Part shown: positions 46,336 through 60,170 of the stretch, piece after piece | Layout of the letters: the number at the start of each line of letters is the position of its first letter | Position numbering within the stretch: the first letter of the stretch is position 1 | From: Apoderus coryli | Lineage: Eukaryota > Arthropoda > Insecta > Coleoptera > Attelabidae | Reading direction: 5' to 3' | DNA: 64,000 nucleotides | Assembly (NCBI GenBank): GCA_911728435.2 | Contig: OU452199.1 | Coordinates: forward strand, 15,572,860-15,636,859 | Translations under genes and position numbers: made by a program | Notes under the pieces: generated by a model | What the model was told of the DNA's origin: nothing | What the model saw: only the letters and a program-made list of their open reading frames with translations | Database searches by the model: none

Positions 46336-48429
46336 TATCCGTCTTTATCTCAATTTTTTTTTTTTACAGCGCGGTCACAATACTTTTAATAGCAGTTTCC
46401 AAATAGACCCATAAGGGTATGGTACCTATACTAGGTTATGTGGAGTTATTCTCATGCCTCTAGAACAGTAGTTTATTTTTCTCGGGAAATCATTGAAACC
46501 CAGACACTGCACTTGTCCTAATGGTTTTAATATATCTACATTGAATCTCCATGTATTTTCGAAGAGGTTGTTAAATGTTTAGATCGATTGGGACTATTAA
46601 CAAATTTAAAACCTTTTTACAAAAATTTACACACAAGGTAATTAATAAATTAAATAATTCCATTTCTTGAAAAATAGTGATTTTAACAATGGCATAATAT
46701 TCTTGTATTAGAAAATCCAATATTATTTGTTGGTTTTATACATTATTACCATAGATATAGCAATTATTTATATATTTTTATTAGATCAAATGAGCTATCA
46801 AACTATTTATCTGGTATATTTTACTTGGAATCAAAATTTTATCAAATAAATAAATCCTAATCCCTATTACAAAATTAACAATAGAAATAAAGGTTATGAT
46901 TTTTCAAATAGTTATTTATAACTGACTTTAATACGATAATATCAAAAAATATTATTTGGCGAGATTAATTTACAATTACTTTGTAGTTACACACAATAAA
47001 AATATTATGATAATCTCGTTTTTTATCTTATAAAATGACAGCAATAAAATGTTGGAATTAGTTTGTATTGATTGATCATTATAAATAACATTTTTATGTT
47101 CTAGTGAAATAAACATACACAGCAATTTGTAGAACATATTTATTGATTATTAGTGATAATTTGTAATAGTTCAATACACATTAACGATTATTAATATCAT
47201 ATGATTTATATATGCTGTGTAATAATATTATAAGCAGCACAATATCTCAATTCAATTAAGAACTTTGTTTAAGATTTTTGTTCAAATTCATGCGCATGCG
47301 GAAACATTCATATATACGAGTTTAATATCACTAAATGTCACGAAACTTACGGTTCAAGATATAAACAAAATAAATTGTACTTTTTATATTGTTAGCAATA
47401 AAATATTACAATAAAATCCCTGTGAGTCATGATAAGAATATTTTGTTTTTATATGATGAGCATATATTATGAGCAAATTAAATAAATTAACGCATGCTTC
47501 CTCATTACAAAGATTTTAGTTATACAAAATTGTCATCAAGTGAAACTTATTTTGACAAAATTATTTTGTTAATGTATGATTAATAACAATAATTTAATTT
47601 AAAATTTTTCATGTTTATTATTTATACATTTTAACTACTATATATCATGTATTTTTTTGAAGAATGCCCTAATAAATTAACCTTTTATTAAAAATTAGCA
47701 ATTTAATATAATTTAATTTTTACTAATAACTTTATCTGTCTTCAAATAACATATTTTTTCATTACATTTCTATGATTTCGGGTTTTGGTTGTACTCATAT
47801 ATTCAGTTAATTTGATGCGAAAAAGCTAAAAAAACATTTTAATTTTAGTATTTATTTAGAAAACTTCATTGTATTAGCCAGTGGGGTAGTTGTTTTGCGT
47901 TGTTCTCTAAATTTATACATAGCACTTTCGATAACGGGGACAGATTAATTTCTATATATTTCTTTAATGATAATAAAATATTTATACGAATAAAATAAAA
48001 ATTAACATCACATCAAAACAGGGAAAGCCGTTTCCCCAACTTTGAATTCTGTTGCTTGCGTTGTTTTTTAAAATTGTTGACGTTATAATGGAAGTATGGT
48101 TAAGTTAGTGGTATTCGAAATATGGATATACAATATACAACTTTTATTTAAATTTTACTAATACTTGTTTTTCGTGGATTTATTCTAGTAAATGTTTGGT
48201 AACTATTGAGTTGGTTTTAGTTTTTTGTAAGTACCTACTTGTTTTTTTTTCTCATATCTATTTGATATAAATAAATAAATTATCATCTGCTCATATTTGA
48301 TATCAGTGACAGTTTTTTGGGCAATAACTAAAACTATAGATGATTTATAACTTTGTTTGAGAACTCTGATTTATAAATTAATACGTTTTATAGGAAATAG
48401 TTTCTTATAATGTTAGACAGCATAATAGC
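46336..48429. other. Unassigned, very AT-rich 2.1-kb stretch
   Basis: No open frame of note, no tandem structure and no recognised repeat. Confidence 0.45.
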
Positions 48430-49910
48430 TTAAAAAAACCTATTACCACACATACCCCACACAGGAAATAGGTATCTGAAGTGGCTCAAAAAGTAGGCAT
48501 TATAAATGTTATCCTTACTTTTATTTGTTAAATAATTTCTACATCTGAATATTGTTGGGATCATCGACAGAACCCCTCGAGAAATATTATTTGTATGTTC
48601 AGACCAATTCAAGCTTTCATCCAGGTACAAGCCCAAATATTTTATTACGGAAACTTTTTGTAAATTTGAATCACTAATTTTTATGTTTATAGTATTGACA
48701 ACCTTGTTTTTTTGTTTCAAAAGCATATACTTAGTTTTCTCTATATTAATTTTGATCTTGTTAGAGAGTAGCCATTGCACGTAGACCTGGAGATCAGCAT
48801 TGACTTCCCGTTCGAGCTCTCGCTCGTCCGAAGCATCATACACCAGTACCGTGTCATCAGCAAATGTGAAATACCGAGCTCTGAGATTTGCTTTTTTTAA
48901 ATTAAGAACATAGAGGGAGTAAAGCAGGGGACCGAGAACGGATCCCTGTGGTACGCCATATGTATTTGTTAACCTACTACTGCACTCGCCACCATGTTTC
49001 ACATATTGCTCCCTGTCGCAAAGATATGTTTTGATTAAATCATAAATGTTACCTCTAAATCCCATTGTTTGAAGCTTGTTCAGCAGTATGCCAAAATCAA
49101 CAACGTCAAATGCCTTCCTCAGATCCACGAACACGGCCACCACTATATGTTTATTATCTAATGCCGCGGATATATGATTTACAAGATCTACCGTAGCACT
49201 CAGTGTACTACTATTTTTTACAAACCCGTACTGAAACACGTCCACCTCAATATATTTTTCTATGAATGCACATCCGTTTTTTTATTATTTTTTCTAAAAT
49301 TTTTGACAAAACACTTACAACTGATATTGGTCTATAATTATTTAAACAGTCTTTTTTCCACTTTTAAATATTGGTGTAATTCTGCTGATTTTTAGTTCCT
49401 GCGAGAAAGTTCCATTCGTTAAAATATTATTAATTAATTTTTTCAAAATAGGTTTTAAGTCAGTTTTTAAATTGTTTATATCTAATACCGAAATTTGATC
49501 ATGACCTTGCGCTGAGCTAGTTTTTAGTTCAAGTATAATTTCATCAATTTCTTTTTCGTCTGTAAGATCTAAGTACATACTTCTATCAAAATAAATCTCC
49601 TCAATTTTAATAAAATTTTGTATTAAATTTAGTTCGGATTCTACATCTTTAACAATACTTTCACCTACTTCTGCAAAATATTTATTTAAATGATTAACTA
49701 TCTCCTTTGTATCCTCTACACTTACATTATTAATATTTAAAGAACCAATTGCACATGGCTCAGATGGTTTATTTTTTATAAATTGACTTACAAAACTCCA
49801 TTGTTTTCTTAAATTAGTATCAGCCTGTGCCCACTTGTTTTGAAAATAACGATTTTTTAAGGTTTTGATCTTGTTGTTAACCCTGTTTTTAGTTTTATTA
49901 TAGTCGGTAG
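48430..49910 (-). pseudogene. LINE fragment (RT), truncated at both ends
   Basis: From 49910 down: RYFQNKWAQADTNLRKQWSF, NKYFAEVGESIVKDVE, then AQGHDQISVLDINNLK and ISRITPIFKSGKK. A frame change near 49342 leads to NNYRPISVVSVLSKILEKII, and another to the segment 48430-49245 with FVDLRKAFDVVDFG, GVPQGSVLGPLLYSLYVLNL and the catalytic FADDTVLVY. It stops after FPVWGMCGNRFF, so the C-terminal part and the 3' UTR are missing; EN is missing at the other end. At least two frameshifts make it inactive. Confidence 0.85.
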
Positions 49911-52559
49911 CTACTTAAAGGTAAGGCAAAAAGATTTACTTTATTTGTAGTGATTGAAGAAGTTTATTTATACGTAATTGAACAATACAATAGTAACAAA
50001 ATTTTCGGAATATTTTATTTTACTGTGTAAACATTTAGGTTTTGACAATGTGCCCCACTCTGAGATGGTGGCATTCAAACCGCAGACGGATTTAAAGTTG
50101 AAAAGTATTATTCTTAAAACTGGGAGTCAATTTAAAGTAAAAATTATCCAATACCTTAAACCTAGTCGATGGAAAATATTTCTATTTCTTTATATTACTT
50201 CCCATTTCATTTAGTGTCTGAATCTAATGAACCTTACGTATTGCCTAGCTTAATTCCGTAAATAAGACGGCGACATTGGCTAGGGATGCCATCCACATCT
50301 ACTCCAGGTTCTCCCAGGATGAATTCCCGTAAGTCCGAAAAGCATAGCAAGTCCCTTTCTTATGTTCACACGCTCTAACACAGACAACACAAAATCTTCT
50401 TATACGATGATTCCAAGGGAGCTTCTGATCATTACCACATATCTCTTTGCATAATCCTCATTTGGATATTTTAGAAGCTCTGAAGAGTTTGTTGATTATT
50501 TTTGTTCGTCCTATTTATTTATTGAGGCATGTCTTATAATACTTACAGATGATCAGTATATTCATTATTAATATAATAAGTTATCTGATTAACACACACC
50601 AACCCAGCAATATCGAACCATAAGTATCGCTTTTTCTCCCACTTACTATTTATGAACCTCCTTTTAGCGAATGAAATTTTAGTAAAAAAAATCATTATAG
50701 CAGAAAAAATATCAATTTCAACCCTAACGTGCGAAACAAAACTTTTCAAATCGCTGCTCATAATTTTCTCTAATCCGTAGAAAACCGAACATTTTCCCCA
50801 GCAATAAAAGCCAAATCAAAAACTAAGGGTCTTTTCTCTCGACTGTACTTCATACATATAAACATGATATCGAATCAGTTAAGCGCGAACTCCACTTTAG
50901 ACAAAACCTTTTAGCAAATTACATTGAGAGCGATATGGACCTGTAATACATACAATTCATTCGAGCAAAAATGTACAAATACGTGTATTTTGTTAGATAT
51001 TCACCGCAGGCGTATTAATGGGGGTGGGTAGCAAACATCAGAACTCTTTTATTTGTTAAATACATAAAAAATATTAAATTGAGTATAGTCTTTCGAAGCT
51101 TAATTTAAAATGATATAAAAAATCACAACTCGATATCCCTTTGTAATATCAATACCGACCGCAGCAGTCCATATAGGCGCATCCTTTTAACTTTTCATAA
51201 CAATACATGCCGTACAATATTTAAAAACATTATTAACAATTAATGTTAAATATATAACTGTTTTGTCATTTTAAAAATATTTTTAAAAACAAATATTATA
51301 TTATATACTTACACTTGTCACAAAATAATTCCCCCTCAAAACGAAACTACAACTGACTACATTGCAACCTAAGACCGGCGGTGTCTGATACAGTGACTGC
51401 AAAAAATTTCATCCACTTGAGGTATTATTAAATTATTATGTAATTTGATAGATCTTTCATTTTATTAATCTAAGAAAAACTATTGAACAAATCATAGTTA
51501 CGATATAACACTGTGGCAGAAGTCTTTTACGTCGGACACAAATTTTCTTGGTTAAATTCCACATTATGTCTTCGCCATACCATATGATATGTCCATCCGA
51601 TTATATTTAGATTAATCTGAGAAAATAACACGTTGCCAAACATTATTTGTTTTATTCATATCATATTTATTTGCAAACTCTAATCATTAATCCAACTTTT
51701 TCCAGTCACTGTAGTTATTTTTATTACTGTCGGTATCCTTTGGCAGGCATGATTTATTATAGGTCCTATATACGAGGGAGAAATGTATCAAAAAAACGCT
51801 GCATTCGATGCCCATTTCTAATGTAAAGAGGCATGGGAACGGATAGCCCCAGTAGAATCGTTAAATTTATATATTTTAAATTAAGATTAGAAATACTATA
51901 CCACCAACAAGAAAATCTTTAACAGAACAAAAATTATGTCGTATGTATAGTCTTTCCGGTCATTATAAAATGTAGATATGTAATATTTCCTTCTCTTTTG
52001 TAATTTTCATTAAATTAATTTTTGGCCATCCAGTGGTATTTTATTTATTAATATTCTCTTAAATAATAAATTCAGGAAACTTTACTCTAATAAGGTATAT
52101 AATAAATAAATCATACAAAAACAAAATATAAATGAAACAAAATGATTTTGCTCATGGCTGATGAAAAATATTTCAAAAAGTGCGAAACCAGACAGCAGTT
52201 AAATTTCTAGCAGTTAATTCCGAACATTGCCGAATTGGGTATACCGGGGCGATTGATAATTCATAATAATATACTCTTTAAATGCATATAACACGAGCAT
52301 CAATGTGTGAAAAATATATAATAATTAATATTAATAAAACAAATTTATTAAATATTAATATAGCAACATTTTTTTCCAATAAATAGGTAAATCGACATAA
52401 CATATTTGAAATTAGTAGGTATGTAGTCAAATAAAACAAGATTTAATATGGTTATATACTCGTATAGACAAATAACATAAATATTTCATTGATTGATGCC
52501 AGGTCCGTACTCTATGTCTATGCTATATGTTCACGAGAGTGTTAACTGTTCCTAAATAT
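49911..52559. other. Unassigned 2.6-kb stretch
   Basis: AT-rich with short frames only (49978-50214 and 50543-50761) and no recognised content. Confidence 0.4.
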
Positions 52560-52995
52560 CATATCTAAAATCTAAAAATTGGCAAAGCGTGCATTTGTTA
52601 AATTAAGACTGTAAGTAGTGAACCATATGTCCTTATTAAAAATATATGTGAGAATGACTAACACTCCGTCAGAGCCGTACTATATATTTTTTTCTTTCGC
52701 CAGCAACTTTTAACTGCTGACCTCATATCTAAAAATTGGCAAAGCGTGCATTGTTTAAATTAACACTGTAAGTAGTCGACCATATGTCCTAATTAAAATA
52801 TATGTCAGAATGACTAACACTCCGTCAGAGCCGTACTATATATTTTTTTCTCCGGCCAGTAACATTTAACTGCTGGCCTCATATCTAAAAATTGCCAAAG
52901 CATTCATCGTTTAAATTAATACTGTAAGTAGTAAACCATAATATGTACTTATTTAAAATATATGTCAGAATGACTAACAGTCCGTCAGAGGCACT
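52560..52995 (+). repeat. 156-bp tandem triplication
   Basis: TCTAAAAATTGGCAAAGCGT, CTGTAAGTAGT, CATATGTCC and ACACTCCGTCAGAGCCGTAC recur at about 52571, 52728 and 52884, with a period of 156-157 bases. The third copy is cut short where mariner-like sequence begins. Confidence 0.9.
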
Positions 52996-54229
52996 TTTTT
53001 AACTGGTGGCCATTTTTTCAGCGGTCAAATGATTTATGCTTAGTTTGGTTGGGCATTTCAACATGAATAGACTGAAGCTTGAACAACACATCCAAATTGT
53101 GCTAATTTGTTTTGGAAATCATATTGTTCTGTTCCAAATACGTATTGCGCACTACGTCCATTTTACGTTCAACATATTTGTCGATCAGAGCAATTAATTC
53201 GATTAACTATGGAACGTTTTCGCCCCACGTTTACACTAAATGATAATATGCAACCACAGAGACGTTGTACAGTGCGTACAGAAGAAATCATTGTTGCTGT
53301 AGAGCGTAGCGTAGAGGAAGACCCGAATCAGTCTATCCGCCATGGAATTGGATATGCGTTCATCCACTTTATGGAAGATTTTGCGGAAAGATCTTGGTTT
53401 GCGTGCTTACAAAATCCAAATCGTTCAACAATTGAAGCCACACGATCACCTAGCAAGGCATACATTCGGTCAATCGGCCCAAAACAATATTGACGTTGAT
53501 CCTGCTTTTCATAAGCGAATTTTGTTAAGCGATGAAGCTCACTTTTGCTTGAATGGATACGTCAATAAACAAAACTGCCGTATTTGGAATGAAGGTAATC
53601 CACAAGTGTACGTTGAGACCCCGTTAAATCCAGAAAAAACTGACTGTTTGGTGTGCTTTATGGAATGGTGGAATCCATGGTCCGTACCTACTTCTTTAAA
53701 AACGATGCTGGTCAGAAGGTTACAGTCAATGGTGACCGTTATAGAGCCATGATTACTGACTTTTTCGTTCATCAATTGAACAATCATGATGTGCTAGAGC
53801 TCTGGTTTCAACAAGACGGTGCAACATGTCACACAGCTCGTGCCACAATTGATTTGTTGAAGGAAACGTTTGGTAACCGCATAGTTTCACGTTATAGACC
53901 TGTGAATTGGCCTCCAAGATCGTGCGATTTAACGCCGCTAGATTATTTTCTGTGGGGATATGTGAAGTCGCTATTGTACGCCGATAAGCTCGAAACGATT
54001 GACCACGTCGCGTTATTGCCGATATACGGCCACAAATGTTGGAAAATATCAACGAAAATTGGACCTACAGATTAGACTACGTCCGAGCCAGTCGTCGCGT
54101 TCATATGCCAGAAGTCATATTTAAATTATAATGCCTTCATTCGAATAAAGTACATTTCATGTCAATTTAAAAAATGCATCTTTGTTTTATTTCATTTCAA
54201 AGTTCTATACCTCTATAAAAACACCCTTT
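52996..54229 (+). pseudogene. Second DD41D-type mariner, frameshifted
   Basis: Coding pieces in three frames: 53107-53340 (QLIRLTMERFRPTFTLNDNM, VERSVEEDPNQS), 53342-53690 (LRKDLGLRAYKIQIVQQLKP, LLSDEAHFCLNGYVNKQNCR) and 53690-54075 (LELWFQQDGATCHTARATID, NWPPRSCDLTPLDYFLWGYV). The three catalytic aspartates survive (LSDEAHF, QQDGAT, PLDYFLW), with 41 residues between the second and third, but frameshifts near 53341 and 53690 break the protein. The right end (ATAAAAACACCCTTTA) looks like a mariner terminus; the left terminus is merged with the 156-bp repeats. Confidence 0.82.
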
Positions 54230-55130
54230 ACTTCTAGACATGACCGTATGAAATATACTTTTGGAAAGCATACAGCAAATCATTGTTCTGGGCAAGAATT
54301 TATATCCATGAGCATTGTTTTCCTTTCCAAAAGAAAATACCAGATAGAGTAGGTACCTTTAAGTAGGTTTGACATAGCAAGCATAAGATTGATTCATTGA
54401 GGATCAAATAAACGCTGTTATAATATTGTTAAAAAGTTAAATAATTCTAATTTTATATCAAATTTATATGATTTGTTGTTTTATATATAGGACATCCGTA
54501 TACTTTTCGCGTTGTCATTATATAGAATTTTGTAATATCGTCTCATAAATTATATTATCTTTCATAATAAAATTTAATTTATTATAGGTCAATTTAAATC
54601 ATATTCCGAATTTATGGATGGTATTTAATCAAAAACTTTCTTGGAAACTTTTTCACCTAACTGTACTTTCTCGGAGTAAAATAAACTAACTCCAGTCATA
54701 AATTATGAGTTTGCCGACCAAAATACGCCAGAATTGGAACCAATCTAAAAGTTTTCAGCAATTTAACGGGCACCATTACAGTTTCCCACTGTGATGATAG
54801 TAGGGTAGTATCGTCGATTGTTTTGGATAAGCTTTATTAAATGGTCAACTTATCGAATAAAATTGCTATTTGCTTTTAGTGATATTGTTTCTCTTTTTTA
54901 TTTTTGTTATAGGGTTACATAAACATATTTCTCCCAGCAAAATTCCAATTGTGTTAAATGTATAGATTTCTTTGTAGACCAATATAAATATGATGGTGTT
55001 ACTTATGTATCGAGTAAGCCTACCTGTCTCAAAAACCCTAACTATGCGCTATAAACTCTACAACAAAAAGTTAAATCCAAAAGTTGCTCGAATTAGTTTT
55101 TATTTTATTTTACTATATAACCGTATATTA
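54230..55130. other. Unassigned AT-rich DNA
   Basis: No feature recognised. Confidence 0.4.
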
Positions 55131-55750
55131 TATACCAGTGGCGGCTATTCAGGTGTAGTAGTTGAAGTGCCACTGCACCAAAAATAAATAATACCAACAT
55201 AAAAATATATACTAATATTTTTCAATTTATAGACTTTATTTTTAAAGATAAAATGCATTTTAAAACGTATGAACATGAACCACTGGCGCAACAGTTTTCT
55301 TCCAAACAAAGAATACTACCGCATTAATCAAAAATTAATCACTGGCGCGAGAGGCTCCAGGCTCTAAATTCGAGTGTATTGCAATCGAAGGGCGGACGGA
55401 AAAATAGCCCGAGTCGCGCGCCGTCCTGGTTATGTGTACGTTATATATCTCGGTTGTCGACGGATTATGCGACTCGCGGCATCTTTTTATCAGGTGGAGT
55501 GCATTGCATGTGTGCGTGGATCTCCTACACTTCGGATTTATATTAGAAGGATAAGTTGTTTACGTAGTTTTCTTTTGATTATTATTATAGTTAATTGGAT
55601 GGTTTTTGTTTGTGTATTATTCTGTCAAAAAAATATGAGCTTTTTAAGGATAAATTTCCTTTAAACTTTAAATAAAAGCTCTTGTGTTTTTACTAATGAT
55701 AAAAGCTAAAACGAGAAATGAGGCGTTTTTTGTTCCCTGCACTACACCCG
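55131..55750. mobile_element. Possible hAT-like element piece and GC-rich patch
   Basis: CAGTGGCGGCTATTCAGG at about 55137 resembles hAT-type termini. CACTGGCGC motifs recur at about 55279 and 55339. A GC-rich patch (55370-55530) with CGAGTCGCGCGCCG and GCGACTCGCGGC contrasts with its surroundings. No matching right terminus was found. Confidence 0.25.
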
Positions 55751-55990
55751 CGGGCAATACCCAAGACATTGTCAACGGGATTGAGTGTAGTTTAAGTCAG
55801 TGTTGCTCCAGAGGATACGCGTGGGTTCGAAATTATTGAGAAGGAGATACTGAAAGCTGAAAAAAATTAAATACAGGACGACCCACGTTGGGATTCGACG
55901 GTTCGATGTTCTTTATTACGGACTGTCTAAGTAGTTGTTCTTGATAAGATTTATATGTTATTTAACATGTGGAATTGAAGAACACTATGA

Positions 55991-56368
55991 TTGTACCTGT
56001 ATTGTCTGGAAAAAATTCTCATATTACTAATTATCACCTTATATCCTTTTTATAGAATATTTCCAAAATACGAATGCAGTTCTGGGTCGCATATCTTTGT
56101 GTCAACAAGGTTTTATATCGAAAATGGGACTGATTTAGATTTGCGAACGATATTAACATATTTTTTATACCTTGTCCCTAGCAACAGATGTCAGTATGTG
56201 TCATATAATGGCTATGAGTTCTATTGTTACACGGCATCCTCTTGCATCCCTCAAGGATCTACTTTGGGGTCATTATTACTTCCGATATTTATAAATATCT
56301 TACCTTACCTAACACCACACCTTCCATCCGTAAAAAATTTACTCGCTGATTATTATTACGCAATATAA
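55991..56368 (+). pseudogene. Decayed LINE reverse-transcriptase fragment
   Basis: The frame contains RCQYVSYNGYEF, then SCIPQGSTLGSLLLPIFINI, then LLADYYYAI. The PQGS.LG.LL..IFIN block and a corrupted catalytic box (ADYY for ADD) identify an RT remnant. Neighbouring blocks are unrecognisable, so it is old. Confidence 0.65.
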
Positions 56369-58187
56369 AGGACTAAACTAAACTAGCTTTAAATCCTTTT
56401 TGCCATTGCTCAGAGTTTTCGTTTTCGAGTCATTTTTCGATTGGTGAAAAAAGCGGTTGACGTGAATATAATTATGGATTTATTGTCAGAAGGACTGAAA
56501 TCTCTTTATTTTAATTCTAATTTACGTTTTGTCAAAATTAAAAAACTAAATAAATAAATAATTAAATAAAATAAGTACCTTATATTATACAAAATAATAA
56601 TCATTTTGTAGACTAGACTTAGCAATTACCAGAGTAGAATTTGAGTTTCTCAATAATAAAATATAATTTTAATGTAATGTTGTCATATAACTGGCGATTA
56701 TGCTGATGGACATTAAATGATTTATTTATTATCAGTTGAACTAATCTGAGTCTATTTTTCAAACTCTTATGAGTTAACCGATGAATTATAAATATGCTAT
56801 ATTATTATGAAAGTTAGTTAATTATTAAAAAATTCTACTAGCAAAACACTTTCCAATATTAAAAAATATGTATGGTTAAAATTTGATTTAGGGTTTCAAA
56901 TATTATTTCACATAATTTTCGATTGACAAAAAATGTGATAAATTTGTAATTTTGGGATATTAATGAGAAATAAATATTTTGTAATGACAATTTCATTCAT
57001 TCGTCAAATATGACACTATTATATTGCTTTTCGCAAGTGTTGATTTAGAATTTAGACCAATAAGGTCGAAAATATGCGATAATTTTTGATCGACCCTTAG
57101 AATAACGTACTTTATTCTATTTCCTTATTTTTTTAGAAGGTAAGTCACTGAATATGTATTAGGTATTGATGAAAATTGAAGAATATGGATAATCGTAGTT
57201 GAATAAATTTTTAAACAGCAATAACATGCAAAACATCTCATTAAATAAAAATTTTATATTGGTATTGAGAATTTTTAATTGTTTAATTTAATTGTTTCGC
57301 AAAATAACAACATCCTTAAGGTTTCTATACACTAAACTTTACGGCAACTTTGTATCAATGTTGTACAGAATCTTCCAGAAAAAAAATGACTTAGTTCATA
57401 TATTTGAAACCCGCCGTACTTTTTAAAATTTCCTTAGAGGTGTTACTCATACAGTCATATGCTACACAATAACTCTAAAATCCCATATGCTGAATGGAAT
57501 GTATTATCATTAGAGCATTGTTTTCTGATCAAATAATGCCAAATATTTATTCGATTTCTTTCTTTTCCTCCACATAATTCTCGTGACTAACTTGAGGTTA
57601 ATACTACTCAAAGAATCAAATAGGTAATCAATATTGATTTATTTAGAATTAGACGAGTAATTCATCTATTATATCAAAATGGATTAGTTGTAGGTATATG
57701 GATTTGTTATATTAGGTATATTATATGATCTTAAAATCAGATTGATATTAACAGATGGGATTTTTTAAAGATTTATCGATTTAGAATTTTTGTTTTGTTT
57801 ATTCTGAAATATTTTTGATATTACACAAAATGCCAAATTGGGAAATGGATTATCTATACAAAACATGACATGTGATTAAGCAATTAATAAAAATGCTATG
57901 ATTGATTTTGAAAAATCTAATTTATTTTATATTTATTATGCACAGTACATAGTACCTAGATATTTTATAATATATTATTTTATTTATAGGAACTTGAAAT
58001 ATATACAAATTAATTTAATGGTATGTAATATGTACAAATATTATGAGGTAGCATGGGCAGCTAACTACAAAGCACTTATAAGATTTATAAATAATAAATT
58101 AATTAATAATGACACGAATGAGATCATAATTTACAAAATACATTAAGTTAATTTACAATATAATACACATAAAATTAAATAATTTCG
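56369..58187. other. Unassigned 1.8-kb AT-rich stretch
   Basis: Nothing recognised. An 82-codon frame at 57898-58146 is rich in Tyr, Ile and Asn from base composition alone. Confidence 0.4.
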
Positions 58188-58273
58188 TGGCATAGCGGAC
58201 AAAATTACTGGTGTTACTCACACAAGGGATTTTGTTTAATTTAGCAGTATTTTTGTCTGCTATGCCAAAATTA
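58188..58273. mobile_element. Tiny MITE, GGCATAGCGGACAAAA termini
   Basis: GGCATAGCGGACAAAA at the left and TTTTTGTCTGCTATGCC at the right form an inverted pair around about 55 bases. Related sequence occurs at 8203 and at 63915. Confidence 0.65.
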
Positions 58274-58914
58274 ATTTTCATTTTATTATATTTATGGACA
58301 CAAATTCATTGTATAATAATACACATATTTTGGTATTAGACATTGTAGCAAAATTGCTGAGCAGCGAAATTCATCACTAGGTGAGTTTTTACTATTGACT
58401 GTACTACGTGATTTGTCTCATGTAAGTCATTTTTGCTACTACTCTGTTAAATTAAATAGAATGCTGCTAGAGGGGTAATTAAGGTCAAGCAAAACGTTGA
58501 AGCGCGGTATTTCGTGGAATAGACCACTGAAAGTATTTATTAACAGAAAGAAAGAAATCAAAGTTTATGTTTGTTGCAAAAATCAATTTCCTTTCAACAA
58601 GATCATAACTATGTATAACTTTTTTTAACACTTGGACAATCACCAATTGTTAAAAGTATAGCAATATTTTCTTTTAGACAAAATACCTAATAATAAACAA
58701 GGAAACGTGAATTCTTTAGGTTATTCAGTTCTTCTTTTAGACCTCCAATTACCTAGATAGATATAATAATCATCTAAATAATAAGTAGGTATTTCGACAA
58801 TGTTAAGGACAGCTTTTTAGTTGAACTCCAGCTCCCAAGTGAATTTGATATATTTTCAGTCCCAGTCCGAGAGTGAATACAAATTAATACTTGTTCATCA
58901 ATATCAAATCTAAA

Positions 58915-60170
58915 GGAGCTCAAGAAGTGGCTTACACACAGATATTTTATTTACTTTATTGGGCGCTCCTTTCATTCTGCAATCCGACTGTGGTAGAGAG
59001 TTGGCCAACAAAATATAGGACTTAAAAACATATTGTCCTACTTTAAAAATTATGCACTCGAAAAATGCAAAAAGGGCGAACAAGGATATCGAAAATATGC
59101 AGACCATACGTGGATGGAAAACTATGAAAATTCAAGTTGGAATGAGCGCTTAAAATTTGTGCAGCTCATGAAAAACAGGCTTTTTTAAGTGTAAAATAAA
59201 ATTGAGTTTATCATTATCAATTGATTATTGTTGATTCCTGAAACAAATGGCAGTTCAGCAGAACAGTATTACTCTGACTTGGGTGCCAGAACACAAAGGC
59301 ATTGAGGGATACGAAACGGTTGACCAACTTGCAAAAGAGGGGGCGATTACAAAGGGCCATGTGATGGAGGAATTGCGTGAATGGAAAAAGGAACAATCAA
59401 CTTTCTACTGAAGGAAAACTCCAGCTCTGCGACATTGATGAGGTCTAATGCCTAATGCCCTCGGAATCAAAAGGCAAGAATCTTATCGAACTGGATATAA
59501 ACGAAGAGTCCACTGAACACGTGTGGTATGGAAGGGTGACTTTAACACCCGACAAATCAGGGGAATTGGCCCCCAGAGAGATCATTAACTTCATTAAAAG
59601 TTTGGGACGACTGGGCGAACTCTACTTTAGAATCATTCACAAAAGGTCGAAGTGAAGAAAGGCAAGAAGAGTTAAACGACTTCATACAGTCTATAATCTA
59701 TCAATTGATTTCGCGTAAAAAATCCAAACTGAAGAAAATCAGGTACCAGTTTGATGAAAACAAGGAAAATCCAGAAACAGCGTATGGTCACAAGTAACTA
59801 ATTAAGTTTACACTTGTAGAGAATACGGATGTGCCATCTACCCAATTTCTGCTTTTGCTGAAGAATCAACCTATTAAGAACATCCGGTGCCCATTGTGTT
59901 CCTAAAATTTAATGGAATGAAAAAATCGTAACACTACTAAAAAACCTTGAACAAAACGCAGAATAAATGTTGAAAACAAGTAACAAGAATCTTCATCCAG
60001 TGTGTATTGGAACATCTCTAAGAGTTTCCGTGGTCGATAGAGATTGTGATAATACACGAAATATCATAGGTTTTAGGTAAAATGTGAGCTTTATCAAATT
60101 GGTACAAATAATGGAATCATTAAACGAGCGTATTCTAAATTTGAGTTCAACGTTTGTTCAAGAAATTAAT
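58915..60170 (+). pseudogene. Decayed integrase-like relic (KRBA2-like/Ginger or gypsy type) with inserted sequence
   Basis: Plus-strand frames near 58960-59190 give ILQSDCGRELANKI, AKRANKDIENMQTIRGWKTM and LKFVQLMKNRLF, resembling the QSDNGREF and SV.RAN.DIE blocks of retroviral-type integrases seen in KRBA2-like insect proteins. The region 60000-60160 gives SLRVSVVDRDCDNTRN and CELYQIGTNNGIIKRAYSKF, resembling the chromatin-binding-like domain that follows the integrase core in those proteins. Between them lies unrelated coding debris (59246-59980). Stops and frameshifts are frequent. The match is from memory of the family pattern. Confidence 0.45.
59246..59410 (+). pseudogene. RNase H-like fragment
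   Basis: A short open frame reads MAVQQNSITLTWVPEHKGIE, then GYETVDQLAKEGAIT. This is the C-terminal block of retroelement RNase H (WVPGH.GI.GNE.AD.LA..GA). It ends in a stop. It is followed by an unrecognised frame at 59455-59655 and, in another frame, RQEELNDFIQSIIYQLISRK. It sits within the split integrase relic. Confidence 0.55.
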
